Shown in pieces: positions 1 to 8,140 of a DNA stretch of 64,000 nt. The notes under the pieces were generated by a model. The model worked only from the letters and a program-made list of their open reading frames with translations. It searched no databases and was not told the DNA's origin. Source of the DNA: Zhihengliuella salsuginis (GTDB lineage Bacteria > Actinomycetota > Actinomycetes > Actinomycetales > Micrococcaceae). Position numbers and translations under genes: made by a program. The stretch spans positions 62,001 to 126,000 of the forward strand of contig NZ_BMXK01000009.1 of NCBI RefSeq assembly GCF_014651715.1, read 5' to 3'. The stretch's first letter is position 1. Each line of letters begins with the position of its first letter.

Positions 1-20
1 GGCAGAGGCTGGTGGACTGA
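1..20 (+). CDS. 3' end of an upstream gene (possibly the ABC exporter ATPase)
   Basis: A TGA stop at 18-20 lies two bases before the ATG of the ABC-2 permease at 22, so a gene probably ends here. Only a few codons are visible (ending L-V-D-stop). ABC-2 permeases normally follow their ATP-binding subunit, so this is probably its C-terminus. That is inference from context; no domain is visible. Confidence 0.3.
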
Positions 21-21
21 C

Positions 22-843
22 ATGACGGAACTGGCAACCCGGCTCGAACCCAGCCGGCGCCCGCTCGCGGGGCTCTACTCGGGCAACGTGCGCGCCGTCG
101 TCGTGCGGGGTCTGATGGCGCTGAAGACCAACAACTGGGCGGTCTTCATCTCCGGATTCGTCGAGCCGGTTCTCTACCTGGCCGCGATGGGCATCGGCCT
201 CGGCCCGCTGATCGGGTCGGTGGAGGGACCCGGCGGCGAGGAGCTGGCCTACAGTGCGTACATCGCGCCGGCCCTGCTCGCGGTCTCGGCCATGAACGGC
301 GCGGTCTACGACTCGACGAACAACGTGTTCTTCAAGCTGCGCTTCTCGAAGCTCTACCAGAACATGCTCTACACCTCGCTCGGGCCGCTGGACGTCGCCA
401 TCGGCGAGATCTACCTCGCGCTGCAGCGCGGATTCCTCTACGCGACGGGGTTCATGATCATCATGAGCACGATGGGCCTGGTGACCACGCCGGCGGCGCT
501 GCTGATGATCCCGGCGTCGGTCCTCATCGCCTTCGGGTTCGCCGCGCTCGGCATGGGCATCACGAGCTTCATGAAGCGTTTCCAGCACCTCGACTGGATC
601 AACTTCGCCCTCCTGCCGATGTTCCTCTTCTCGGCCACGCTGTACCCGCTGTCCGTCTACCCGGGCGGGATCCAGCTGTTCATCCAGGCGCTGCCGCTGT
701 GGCACGGGGTGGAGCTGCTCCGGTCCCTCTCGGTCGCCCACTTCACCACGGACATGCTCTGGCACGTCGCGTACTACGTGGTGATGATCGTGGTCGGCGT
801 CGTCCTCACCACCTCGCGCCTGCGGACGCTCTTCCTGAAGTAG
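22..843 (+). CDS. ABC-2 type transporter permease
   Basis: Integral membrane subunit of an ABC exporter, 273 aa, at the cytoplasmic membrane. It has the ABC-2 layout: a short cytoplasmic N-terminus, then about six hydrophobic helices (roughly residues 40-62, 80-100, 130-155, 160-182, 195-215 and 245-265). The central part (SAYIAPALLAVSAMNG, then an FKLRF..LYQNMLYTSL segment) resembles NodJ/DrrB-type permeases. The start is ATG at 22, two bases after a stop codon, which suggests translational coupling to the ATPase gene to the left. The substrate (lipid-linked glycan, drug or other) cannot be told from sequence. Confidence 0.85.
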   Translation: MTELATRLEPSRRPLAGLYSGNVRAVVVRGLMALKTNNWAVFISGFVEPVLYLAAMGIGLGPLIGSVEGPGGEELAYSAYIAPALLAVSAMNGAVYDSTNNVFFKLRFSKLYQNMLYTSLGPLDVAIGEIYLALQRGFLYATGFMIIMSTMGLVTTPAALLMIPASVLIAFGFAALGMGITSFMKRFQHLDWINFALLPMFLFSATLYPLSVYPGGIQLFIQALPLWHGVELLRSLSVAHFTTDMLWHVAYYVVMIVVGVVLTTSRLRTLFLK

Positions 844-880
844 GGCCGGAGGGTCCGCAGGGCACGCGCCCGCGGCGGGA

Positions 881-886
881 TACGGT
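881..886 (+). promoter_or_regulatory. -10-like hexamer of a leaderless transcript
   Basis: TACGGT seven bases before the ATG at 894, with no Shine-Dalgarno. One of about 19 such arrangements in the window. Confidence 0.5.
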
Positions 887-893
887 GTGTTGC

Positions 894-1712
894 ATGAGAC
901 GCGCGCTGACCGCACTGCCCGTGGCCTCCCTCCTGCTGCTCGCCGGATGCGGCGCGGGGACGACGACGCCCGCGTCGCCTCCGGCTGATTCGCCGGCTCC
1001 GTCCGCCAACCCGCCCGGCGAGGTGGGGGAGGCCACCGAGGAGGAGGTGGGCGCCGGCTGGGACGAGGTCCCGGACACGCCGATCGCAGAGGAGGAGGAC
1101 CTGTCCGACGACGAGCGCAGCGACTTCCTGCGGCTCGAGGCGACCGACCCCGCCCGAGAGACCAGCTGCCGCCCTGAAGACCTGACAGGGCAGCTGCGGT
1201 ACTGGGACGCGGCGCTGGGGCATCGGTTCGGCTCGATCCTGTTGCGCAACGACGCCGACACCGACTGCACGCTCTCCGGCTTTCCGGGTCTGGGGGCACG
1301 CGGGGAGTGGGGCAACAAGTTCCACGTGGAAGCTGAGCAGGAGCTCTATCATCGGCCGGAGGAGCACCTCGCGCGGGACGTCGACGGCGAGGCGCCGCCT
1401 CCCGTGTCACTGGCGCCGGGGGAGATCGCGGAGGCCTACCTCGAATGGACCGGAGCGCTCGCCGGCTCGGGGTCCGAATGGGCGCAGACGCTCTACGTCC
1501 AGACCGATCGTGAAGCGACGCCCGTCGCCGTCCCGATGGATCTGCAGGCGATCGTCGAGGATCCGCAGGACCCCATGTATCCGGGGGAGCCCTTGTCGAT
1601 CGACATCGGGATGTTCACGAAGCTGCGCGTCGGCCCGTTCGAGGAGCCCGGCGAGTATGTGTTCAGGTTGGCCGACGAGTACGAGCTCCTGCCGCCCGGC
1701 GACACACGCTGA
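894..1712 (+). CDS. DUF4232 domain lipoprotein
   Basis: Predicted secreted lipoprotein of 272 aa. The N-terminus is MRRALTALP followed by a hydrophobic stretch and a lipobox LLAGC with the lipidated Cys at residue 19. A Thr/Ser/Pro/Glu-rich linker (about residues 20-90) leads to a C-terminal domain (about 95-265) with C-RPEDL at its start and SILLRNDADTDCTLSGFPGL, the hallmark of DUF4232, in which two cysteines probably form a disulphide. The open frame continues upstream, but the signal peptide and a -10-like TACGGT seven bases before ATG 894 fix the start. Function unknown; related proteins are common in actinobacteria. Confidence 0.8.
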   Translation: MRRALTALPVASLLLLAGCGAGTTTPASPPADSPAPSANPPGEVGEATEEEVGAGWDEVPDTPIAEEEDLSDDERSDFLRLEATDPARETSCRPEDLTGQLRYWDAALGHRFGSILLRNDADTDCTLSGFPGLGARGEWGNKFHVEAEQELYHRPEEHLARDVDGEAPPPVSLAPGEIAEAYLEWTGALAGSGSEWAQTLYVQTDREATPVAVPMDLQAIVEDPQDPMYPGEPLSIDIGMFTKLRVGPFEEPGEYVFRLADEYELLPPGDTR

Positions 1713-1773
1713 CGCCGGGGCCGGATCAGTCGTCGTGCCCGCCGCAGGCCTTCTCAGCGCCGGCCGTCCGGAG

Positions 1774-1779
1774 TAGCGT
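1774..1779 (+). promoter_or_regulatory. Putative -10 element for the VOC gene
   Basis: TAGCGT matches the TANNNT pattern seen before many genes here. It lies 42 bases before ATG 1822, so the transcript would have a short leader carrying the AGGAGG at 1807-1812. Confidence 0.4.
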
Positions 1780-1821
1780 GACATCACGATCCGACGCGTG
1801 GCGACCAGGAGGGATCAGGTC

Positions 1822-2178
1822 ATGATTGGTGCTTGGGAATCGGTGGTCTTCGACTGTGAGGATCCGGAGGCACTGGCGGTCTTCTACGAGCAGGTGCTCG
1901 GCATGGTGCGCGTCCAGACGGATGCTGACTGGGTCACGATCGGTGACGGTCCGGACCGTCCGGCCGTCGCCTTCCAGCGCGTGGACGTCTACGTCCCGCC
2001 GGAGTGGCCGGGGCACGTCCACCCGCAGCAGGCCCATCTGGACGTCAAGGTCCGGGACCTGGATCTGGCCGAGGAGCAGGTGCTGAAGCTCGGGGCGGTG
2101 GCGATGAACGCCGGAAACGAGAACTTCCGGGTCTACCTCGACCCCCAAAGACACCCGTTCTGCCTCGTCAAGTGGTGA
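1822..2178 (+). CDS. VOC family (glyoxalase/bleomycin-resistance-like) protein
   Basis: A 118-aa single-domain protein of the vicinal oxygen chelate fold. It has the typical start WESVVFDCEDPEALAVFYEQ (first beta strand and helix), a central VAFQRV strand, an H-P-Q-Q-A-H-L-D-V-K-V segment beginning the second module, and an RVYLDPQRHPFCLVKW end. This arrangement matches glyoxalase-like (Glyoxalase_6) proteins. Members bind a divalent metal and act on varied small molecules; the substrate is unknown. The start is ATG 1822, preceded at nine bases by AGGAGG (1807-1812); an in-frame GTG at 1798 lacks this site. Confidence 0.85.
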   Translation: MIGAWESVVFDCEDPEALAVFYEQVLGMVRVQTDADWVTIGDGPDRPAVAFQRVDVYVPPEWPGHVHPQQAHLDVKVRDLDLAEEQVLKLGAVAMNAGNENFRVYLDPQRHPFCLVKW

Positions 2179-2235
2179 TCGCCCCGGACTTGTTCGCCTG
2201 CGGCCCAACGGGCACGCTCCGCCGTCCGGGTTTGA

Positions 2236-2241
2236 GACAAT
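2236..2241 (+). promoter_or_regulatory. -10-like hexamer (GACAAT), possible leaderless start
   Basis: GACAAT six bases before ATG 2248; the variant is close to the CACAAT seen before the genes at 41720 and 52067. Weaker than the TANNNT cases. Confidence 0.35.
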
Positions 2242-2247
2242 AGCCTC

Positions 2248-2802
2248 ATGCAAACTCTTCCCGGCGGATCGGCCGCGACCAACGCGGCTGGAAAGAACAG
2301 GACCATGCAAGACAGCAAGATCACCATCAAGGCCAGCACGATCGCACTCGCGGTGATGGTGACGGTGTTCCTGGTGGCCGTCGTGTTCGCCGCCAATCAG
2401 AACGACGTGATCGGCTGGCTGGTCGTCATCATCTCGCTGGGCTGGCTGCTGCTCTCGGCCTTCCTCGTCTTCGGCATCTCCCGCGGTGCCAAGAAGATGC
2501 AGGAGCAGGTCGCCGGAGTGCGCGCCGACATGGCCAAGCAGACGGGCGGCGCGACCACGGTCGTCGACGAGTCGACTAGGGCCCGCGACATGAAGCTGGA
2601 CCACTCGTTCAAGATCGTCGAGGTCCAGGCCGGCGTCGTGAAGGAGTACCTCGGCCAGGACGGCGAGGAGGCGCGGGGGATGGTCGACCGCGCCGTCGAG
2701 ACCATCGAGATCACCGCCCACAACGCACGCGGCATGATGAAGGACGGCAAGGGGTCGAAGCGCGGGGACGGCGAGCCGCTCTCCGGCGACATCGTGGACT
2801 AG
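2248..2802 (+). CDS. Small membrane protein, function unknown
   Basis: A 184-aa protein that I do not recognise. After a polar N-terminus there are two close hydrophobic segments (about residues 29-49 and 54-75), so it is probably a two-helix hairpin with the C-terminal 110 residues in the cytoplasm. That tail is charged (KKMQEQVAGVRADMAKQ and later EARGMVDRAVETIEI), helical, and ends in a Lys/Asp-rich stretch. Two starts are possible: ATG 2248, six bases after GACAAT, and ATG 2305 (MQDSKITI), nine bases after GGAAAG. Neighbours (VOC protein, xthA) give no clue to its job. Confidence 0.65.
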   Translation: MQTLPGGSAATNAAGKNRTMQDSKITIKASTIALAVMVTVFLVAVVFAANQNDVIGWLVVIISLGWLLLSAFLVFGISRGAKKMQEQVAGVRADMAKQTGGATTVVDESTRARDMKLDHSFKIVEVQAGVVKEYLGQDGEEARGMVDRAVETIEITAHNARGMMKDGKGSKRGDGEPLSGDIVD

Positions 2803-2820
2803 CCCACGCACCCGAACGGG

Positions 2821-2826
2821 TAATGT
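2821..2826 (+). promoter_or_regulatory. -10-like hexamer of a leaderless transcript (xthA)
   Basis: TAATGT seven bases before GTG 2834. No Shine-Dalgarno is visible. Confidence 0.5.
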
Positions 2827-2833
2827 GGTCCAG

Positions 2834-3685
2834 GTGAGTGACGTCGTAGCTGCTGAAACCGTGAACCACCCCGCCAAGCCCGCCGGCGCCCTGCGTGTCG
2901 CGTCCGTGAACGTCAACGGGATCCGCGCGGCCTACAAGAAGGGCATGGCCGACTGGCTCGTCGACCGCGACGTCGACATTCTGAACCTGCAGGAGGTCCG
3001 CGCCCCCGACGCGATCGTGCGCGAGCTGATCGGCGACGGATGGCACATCCTGCACGCCGAGGCCGCCGCCAAGGGGCGCGCCGGCGTGGCCATCGCCTCC
3101 CGCGCGGAGCCGGTCGCCGTCCGCGGCGACATCGGCGAGGAGTACTTCGCCGATGCGGGCCGCTGGGTCGAGGCCGACTTCCGGATCGGCGGCGAGACGC
3201 TGACCGTTGCGAGCGCCTACGTGAATTCGGGCGAACTCGGAACCGAGAAGCAGGACGACAAGTACAAGTTCCTCGAGGCGATGATCGTGCGGATGCCGCA
3301 GCTGAAGGCGGCGAGCGACCACGTGCTCGTCACCGGCGACCTCAACGTCTGCCACACCGAGCGGGACATCAAGAACTGGAAGCCGAACCACAACAAGCGT
3401 TCGGGTGTCATGGACGAGGAGATCGCCTACTTCGACCGGTTCTTCGGCGAGGAGATCGGGTACAAGGACGTGGCCCGCGAACTCGCCGGCGACGTCGACG
3501 GCCCCTACAGCTGGTGGTCCTACCGCGGGCAGGCGTTCGACAACAACGCCGGATGGCGCATCGACTACCACATGGCCACGCCGGGGCTCCTGCCCAAGGC
3601 GGCCAACGCCGTCGTCGACCGGGCCCCGAGCTACGACACGCGCTTCTCCGACCACGCGCCCGTCGTGGTCGACTACCAGTTCTGA
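2834..3685 (+). CDS. xthA: Exodeoxyribonuclease III (AP endonuclease)
   Basis: A 283-aa enzyme of the exonuclease III / endonuclease-exonuclease-phosphatase family that cleaves 5' of abasic sites and trims 3' ends during base-excision repair. Catalytic motifs are all visible: VNVNGIRAA near the N-terminus, NLQEVRAP (metal-binding Glu), the YVNSG segment, TGDLNVCHT (catalytic Asp/Asn), and the C-terminal [11 protein letters not shown] with the general-base His. The start is uncertain between in-frame GTG codons at 2825 and 2834; I chose 2834 because TAATGT lies seven bases before it. trpS follows by 20 bases and may be cotranscribed. Confidence 0.92.
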   Translation: MSDVVAAETVNHPAKPAGALRVASVNVNGIRAAYKKGMADWLVDRDVDILNLQEVRAPDAIVRELIGDGWHILHAEAAAKGRAGVAIASRAEPVAVRGDIGEEYFADAGRWVEADFRIGGETLTVASAYVNSGELGTEKQDDKYKFLEAMIVRMPQLKAASDHVLVTGDLNVCHTERDIKNWKPNHNKRSGVMDEEIAYFDRFFGEEIGYKDVARELAGDVDGPYSWWSYRGQAFDNNAGWRIDYHMATPGLLPKAANAVVDRAPSYDTRFSDHAPVVVDYQF

Positions 3686-3705
3686 ACCTCGCGCCAAGGA
3701 AGATC

Positions 3706-4776
3706 ATGATGCTCGAAGCCAGCAGCACCCACCGTCCGCGCGTCCTGTCGGGGATGCAGCCGTCCGCCGAGTCCCTGCACCTGGGCAATTATCTCGGCGC
3801 ACTCGTCAACTGGGTCAAGGCTCAGGACGAGTACGACGCCTTCTTCTTCGTCCCGGACATGCACGCCATCACCGCCGCCCACGACCCGGTCGAGCTGCGC
3901 GAGCGCACCCGCCGCACCGTGGCCCAGTACATCGCCGGTGGCATCGACGTCGACACGTCGACCCTGTTCGTGCAGTCGCACGTGCCCGAGCACGCCCAGC
4001 TGGCCTGGGTCATGACCTGCCTGACCGGCTTCGGCGAGGCCTCGCGGATGACGCAGTTCAAGGACAAGTCCGCCAAGGGCGGCGTGGAGAACGCCGGCGT
4101 CGGGCTGTTCACCTATCCGATGCTCATGGCCGCCGACATCCTGCTCTACCAGCCGCACGGGGTTCCCGTCGGCGACGACCAGCGCCAGCACGTCGAGCTC
4201 GCCCGCACGCTCGCCAACCGGTTCAACCACCGGTACGGCGAGACCTTCCGCGTCCCCGAGGCGTTCATCCCGCAGGGCGGGGCGCGCATCTACGACCTGC
4301 AGGCCCCGACGCGGAAGATGTCGAAGTCTGCTGAGAGCCCCAACGGCCTGATCAACGTCCTGGACCCGTCCAAGACGATCGCCAAGCGCATCAAGTCCGC
4401 CGTGACCGACGACCAGACGGTCGTCGCCTACGACCGCGAGAACAAGCCGGGCGTCTCCAACCTGCTCGACATCCTCGCCACCGTGACCGGCAGGACCGTG
4501 GAGCAGCTCGTGCCCGAGTACGAGGGCAGGATGTACGGGCACCTCAAGGTCGACGTCGCGGACGCCGTCGTCGCCGCCGTGGAACCGGTGCGCGAGCGCA
4601 CGTTCGAGCTCCTCGACGACCCGGCCGAGCTCGACCGCCTGCTCGCCGTCGGCGCGTCGAAGGCCCGTCAGGTAGCCACACGGACGCTCGACGACGTGTA
4701 CCGGAACATCGGGTTCCTCCAGCTCGGCAGGGACGCGGCCGCCGTCGTCAGCCGCGCCGGCGAGGGCACGGCCTAG
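3706..4776 (+). CDS. trpS: Tryptophanyl-tRNA synthetase
   Basis: Charges tRNA-Trp with tryptophan. It is a 356-aa class I synthetase, somewhat longer than many bacterial TrpRS. The N-terminal signature SAESLHLGN (HIGH motif, residues 21-28) and [12 protein letters not shown] (KMSKS loop, residues 204-208) are intact, and the [14 protein letters not shown] segment for tryptophan/AMP binding lies between them. The start is ATG 3706 (ATG 3709 is equally possible), 5-8 bases after AAGGA at 3696-3700. It follows xthA by 20 bases, so the two probably share a transcript. Confidence 0.95.
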   Translation: MMLEASSTHRPRVLSGMQPSAESLHLGNYLGALVNWVKAQDEYDAFFFVPDMHAITAAHDPVELRERTRRTVAQYIAGGIDVDTSTLFVQSHVPEHAQLAWVMTCLTGFGEASRMTQFKDKSAKGGVENAGVGLFTYPMLMAADILLYQPHGVPVGDDQRQHVELARTLANRFNHRYGETFRVPEAFIPQGGARIYDLQAPTRKMSKSAESPNGLINVLDPSKTIAKRIKSAVTDDQTVVAYDRENKPGVSNLLDILATVTGRTVEQLVPEYEGRMYGHLKVDVADAVVAAVEPVRERTFELLDDPAELDRLLAVGASKARQVATRTLDDVYRNIGFLQLGRDAAAVVSRAGEGTA

Positions 4777-4799
4777 CCCACGAGCCGGGCCGAACTCAT

Positions 4800-4805
4800 T
4801 ATGCT
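4800..4805 (+). promoter_or_regulatory. -10-like hexamer of a leaderless transcript
   Basis: TATGCT seven bases before ATG 4813; the ATG inside the hexamer at 4801 is therefore not favoured as a start. Confidence 0.5.
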
Positions 4806-4812
4806 GGCGGGT

Positions 4813-5373
4813 ATGGAGCAACGCGACGTGCCGATCGGCCGCGGGAGCGCCCGGTTCAGTCTGGGCATCGTGATCGCGCTGCCGCCTGCCCTCAGCGGCC
4901 GGATCGGCCGGCTGCGCTCGTCGTTCGGCGATCCCTTCGCGGATCACGAGGCCCCCCACATCACCCTGATCTCCGGTGCCGCCAGCGGCGCCTGGGACGA
5001 AGCGCACCGGCACGTCGCACGGGTGGCCGCGCAGACGGACGCCTTCACGATCCGGCTGCGCGGCACCGCCAGCTTCCGGCCTGCGAGCGAGGTCGTCTAC
5101 CTCAAGGTCGCCCAAGGGGAGGGCGCCTGCAGGAACCTGCATGCGCGGCTCTGTGACGGGCCCTTGGAGCACCAGGTTGCGTTCGAGTATCACCCGCACC
5201 TTACCGTTGCACATGACGCACCACCGGACGGCATGGAACGGGCCCTCCACGAGCTTGCGGACTTCGACGCCGAGTTCGTCGTGGAACGCATCGGGCTCTT
5301 CTCGACCGATGACGATGGACAATGGACGCTCAGCGAGGAGCTGACTCTTGGCACGAACGGACGCGAAAACTAA
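4813..5373 (+). CDS. 2H phosphoesterase / 2'-5' RNA ligase-like protein
   Basis: A 186-aa member of the 2H phosphoesterase superfamily, defined by two H-x-[ST]-[LIV] motifs. The first is HITLISG (about residues 49-55) and the second HLTVAH (about 133-138), both intact, so the active site for cyclic phosphodiester or 2'-5' bond chemistry is present. Relatives include LigT/ThpR and predicted cyclic phosphodiesterases; the natural substrate here is unknown. The start ATG 4813 is preferred over ATG 4801 because TATGCT lies seven bases upstream. The end overlaps the next gene by 26 bases. Confidence 0.8.
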   Translation: MEQRDVPIGRGSARFSLGIVIALPPALSGRIGRLRSSFGDPFADHEAPHITLISGAASGAWDEAHRHVARVAAQTDAFTIRLRGTASFRPASEVVYLKVAQGEGACRNLHARLCDGPLEHQVAFEYHPHLTVAHDAPPDGMERALHELADFDAEFVVERIGLFSTDDDGQWTLSEELTLGTNGREN

Positions 5374-6487
5374 GAATCCGGCGGACGGGCAGCAGGCCTC
5401 GGTCGCGGAGATCGAGGCGCTGGACCGCGCCCACCTGCGCCGGGCGGCGCTGGGCAAGCGCACGGACGTCGGCCGGAGCCGGCGCGAGGGGCAGTCCCTC
5501 GTCAAACGCCTGCTGGCCGTGGCCATGTGGCTGCTGGCCGAGCTGAAGGCGTTCCGGCCCATGCGCGTCTGGACGGTCTACACCCAGCGGCACGGGCCGC
5601 TCATGGCCGCGGGAGCCGCCTACCGCATGTTCTTCTCCATCGCTGCGCTGCTCGTGGCGGGGTTCTCCATCTTCGGCATCATCGCCTCCGGCAATCAGGA
5701 GCTGCAGGACACGATCGTGAGCACGGTCGACGAGAGCACGCCCGGCCTGATCGACACCGGGGACGGCGGACTGGCGAAACCAGAGCAGCTCTTCGACAAC
5801 GGGCGTGGCTTCGGTTGGGCGCTCGCGATTTCGATCGCCGCCGGGCTGCTGACCTCGCTCGGCTGGATCAAGGGCCTGCGCGAGGGGATGCGCGGGGTCT
5901 CCGGCCTCGCCACGGTCGAGATGAATCCGGTGCTGGCCAAGCTCCGCGACTTCGGCGTCCTGCTCGTCCTCGGCGTCGGGCTCGTCGTCACGAGCGGCCT
6001 CGGCTTCGTGGCCGGCGCGGCGCTGGACTGGATCATCGACCTGCTGAACATCGACTCGTCGTTCGGGCGGGTCATGACCCGTTCCGTGCCGCTGCTGGTC
6101 ATGCTGCTGCTGGACATGCTCGTCGCCGTCATCCTGTTCCGGCTCGCGTCGTCGATCAGCATGCCGCGGCGGGCCCTGTTCGAGGCCTCGTTGATCGCCG
6201 GCGCCGGGTCGACGCTCCTGCGGACCTTCTCTTCGGTTCTCCTTGGCAGCGTTGGCGACGGGAATGAACTGCTCGCCCCGTTCGCGGTGATCCTCGGCCT
6301 CTTCATCTGGTTCTTCCTGCTCAGCCAGGTCTACCTGATCGCCGCGTCGTGGGGCTCAGTGCGCTCCGCCGACGTGGAGGCGGAACGGCTCGCCGCCGGG
6401 GGAGCGCGCCTCAGCCTGCGCCAGAAGGCCCAGCTGCGGAGGGCGCAGGCCGCCCCGAGGACGGCTGAAGAGGGCTGGGAGGGCTAG
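5348..6487 (+). CDS. YihY/virulence factor BrkB family membrane protein
   Basis: A 379-aa polytopic membrane protein of the YihY/BrkB (YhjD-like) family, whose role is not firmly known. A basic N-terminal region (about residues 1-55) precedes about six helices: 78-102, 152-172, 196-218, 240-262, 282-300 and 310-332. The conserved start of the domain, PLMAAGAAYRMFFSIAALLVAGFS, spans residues 76-100. The start is TTG 5348, seven bases after GAGGAG at 5335-5340 and inside the end of the preceding gene, so translation is probably coupled. It converges with the hydrolase gene at 6492, leaving only four bases. Confidence 0.85.
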   Translation: MARTDAKTKNPADGQQASVAEIEALDRAHLRRAALGKRTDVGRSRREGQSLVKRLLAVAMWLLAELKAFRPMRVWTVYTQRHGPLMAAGAAYRMFFSIAALLVAGFSIFGIIASGNQELQDTIVSTVDESTPGLIDTGDGGLAKPEQLFDNGRGFGWALAISIAAGLLTSLGWIKGLREGMRGVSGLATVEMNPVLAKLRDFGVLLVLGVGLVVTSGLGFVAGAALDWIIDLLNIDSSFGRVMTRSVPLLVMLLLDMLVAVILFRLASSISMPRRALFEASLIAGAGSTLLRTFSSVLLGSVGDGNELLAPFAVILGLFIWFFLLSQVYLIAASWGSVRSADVEAERLAAGGARLSLRQKAQLRRAQAAPRTAEEGWEG

Positions 6488-6491
6488 GAGA

Positions 6492-7256
6492 CTACTCCGA
6501 GTCGGCGAAGTACTGCTCGGCCCACGCCGCGATCATGTTCGCCGCGCGCTGGCCGTGGACCCGCTTGGTGAGCAGGTGGTCTGCTCCGTCGAGGGAGAAG
6601 AACGACTTCGGGTGCTTGGCTTTCACGAAGATCTTCCCGGCGTTCTCCAGCCCGACCGTGTTGTCCGTCGGGGAGTGGATCACCATGAGCGGGGCCTTGA
6701 GGCTGGAGATGAACCCGGTGAGGTCGTGGGCCTGGACGTCCTCGATGAACGCGCGGGTGATCTCGAGCCGGCGGGGGCCGAGCTTGAGCTCGGCGCTGCC
6801 GGCCGATTCGATCTCCTCCATGAGGTGTTCGAAGTTGTGGACGACGTGTCCGGGGTCGAATGGTGCGCCGATCGTCGCGATCGCGTTCGGCTGGATCTCC
6901 TGTGCGGCGGCGATGGCGGCGGCTCCGCCCATCGAGTGTCCGACGAGCAGCTCTGGCTCGTGGCCGCGCTCGCGGAGGGCCCCCGCCGCGCGGATCGTGT
7001 CCTGGACCTTCAGGCTGAAGGACGTGTCCGCGAAGTCGCCCTCGGATTCGCCGAGTCCGAGGTTGTCGAAGCGCAGCATGCCGATCCCGTGCTGGGCCAG
7101 GCCGCGGCAGACGCGCGCGGTCGCAAGCGAGTCCTTGCCGAGCGTGAACCCGTGCGACATGAGGCCCCAGCCCTTGACCGGGCCCTCCGGGTGGTCGATT
7201 GCGGCGGTCAACTCCGCGCCGCTTGCGCTGGTGAAAGTACATTTCTCGGTGGCCAC
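6492..7256 (-). CDS. Alpha/beta hydrolase
   Basis: A 254-aa alpha/beta-hydrolase-fold protein. The oxyanion region SHGFT (about residue 34), the nucleophile elbow VGHSMGG (Ser near residue 106), an acid at the SPTD segment (about 200) and the C-terminal GADHLL His (about 227) form a plausible catalytic triad. It resembles dienelactone-hydrolase-like or osmotically induced hydrolases (OsmC-linked type); the substrate is unknown. The start is GTG at 7256, with a -10-like TAGACT six bases upstream on the same strand. It is downstream of, but probably separate from, the sdh operon, because a strong hairpin lies between them. Confidence 0.82.
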   Translation of the reverse strand: MATEKCTFTSASGAELTAAIDHPEGPVKGWGLMSHGFTLGKDSLATARVCRGLAQHGIGMLRFDNLGLGESEGDFADTSFSLKVQDTIRAAGALRERGHEPELLVGHSMGGAAAIAAAQEIQPNAIATIGAPFDPGHVVHNFEHLMEEIESAGSAELKLGPRRLEITRAFIEDVQAHDLTGFISSLKAPLMVIHSPTDNTVGLENAGKIFVKAKHPKSFFSLDGADHLLTKRVHGQRAANMIAAWAEQYFADSE

Positions 7257-7262
7257 GCACTC

Positions 7263-7268
7263 AGTCTA
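7263..7268 (-). promoter_or_regulatory. -10-like hexamer of a leaderless transcript
   Basis: Minus-strand TAGACT six bases before the GTG at 7256. Confidence 0.5.
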
Positions 7269-7291
7269 GAGCGGTCGTCACGTGAGCCCAA

Positions 7292-7342
7292 ACGACGGCG
7301 GGGCCGGCGAACTCGTGGTGAATTCGCCGGCCCCGCCGTCGT
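7292..7342 (-). terminator. Hairpin terminator after sdhB
   Basis: Perfect 20-bp inverted repeat: arms 7292-7311 and 7323-7342 with an 11-base loop. It is 15 bases past the sdhB stop. There is no U-tract, as is common in actinobacteria. Confidence 0.75.
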
Positions 7343-7357
7343 CGGTGCGCGTCCGAG

Positions 7358-8140
7358 TTACATGGAGCGGGCCAGGACGGCCTGCTTGACCTCGGCGATG
7401 GCCTTGGTCACCTGGATGCCGCGCGGGCACGCCTCGGTGCAGTTGAAGGTGGTGCGGCAGCGCCACACGCCTTCCTTGTCGTTGAGGATCTCCAGACGCA
7501 TGTCGCCGGCGTCGTCGCGGCTGTCGAAGATGAAGCGGTGCGCGTTCACGATCGCAGCCGGGCCGAAGTACTGGCCGTCGGTCCAGAACACCGGGCAGGA
7601 GGACGTGCACGCGGCGCAGAGGATGCACTTGGTGGTGTCGTCGTAGCGCTCGCGGTCCTCGGGGGACTGGTAGCGCTCGCCCGAGGGCTCGTGGCCCTTG
7701 GAGACGAGGAACGGCATGATCTCGCGATAGGACTGGAAGAACGGCTCCATGTCCACGATCAGGTCCTTCTCGACCGGCAGGCCCTTGATGGCCTCGACCG
7801 TGATGGGCTTGGACGTGTCCAGGTCCTTGAGCAGGGTCTTGCAGGCGAGGCGGTTGCGGCCGTTGATGCGCATGGCGTCGGACCCGCAGATGCCGTGGGC
7901 GCAGGAGCGGCGGAACGACAGCGAGCCGTCGTGCTCCCACTTGACTTTGTGCAGGGCGTCGAGGACGCGGTCCGTGCCGAACATCGTCAGCGTGAAGTCC
8001 TCCCACTCGGCCTCCTCGGAGACCTCGGGGTTGTACCGGCGGACGCGCAGCGTGATGTCGAACTGCGGGATCTCGCCCCCGCCGCCGCCAACGGCCGCGA
8101 GGTCGATCTTGGATGCTGGTTCTACTGCTTCAGTGCTCAT
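7358..8140 (-). CDS. sdhB: Succinate dehydrogenase iron-sulfur subunit
   Basis: Electron-transfer subunit of complex II, 260 aa, linking the FAD of SdhA to the membrane quinone site. All cluster ligands are visible: C80, C85, D88 and C100 for [2Fe-2S] (Asp in the third position, as in E. coli); C172, C175, C178 and C182 for [4Fe-4S]; C182 region to C228, C234 and C238 for [3Fe-4S]. An extra Gly-rich N-terminal stretch (residues 15-23) is a small oddity. The start codon shares one base with the sdhA stop (TAATG), so translation is coupled. Last gene of the sdhCDAB operon. Confidence 0.97.
   Translation of the reverse strand: MSTEAVEPASKIDLAAVGGGGGEIPQFDITLRVRRYNPEVSEEAEWEDFTLTMFGTDRVLDALHKVKWEHDGSLSFRRSCAHGICGSDAMRINGRNRLACKTLLKDLDTSKPITVEAIKGLPVEKDLIVDMEPFFQSYREIMPFLVSKGHEPSGERYQSPEDRERYDDTTKCILCAACTSSCPVFWTDGQYFGPAAIVNAHRFIFDSRDDAGDMRLEILNDKEGVWRCRTTFNCTEACPRGIQVTKAIAEVKQAVLARSM

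Noticed and set aside
3673-5562. Minus-strand frame opposite trpS and the 2H phosphoesterase gene
   Set aside because: Both plus-strand genes have intact motifs (HLGN and KMSKS; two H-x-T motifs); the antisense frame has none.
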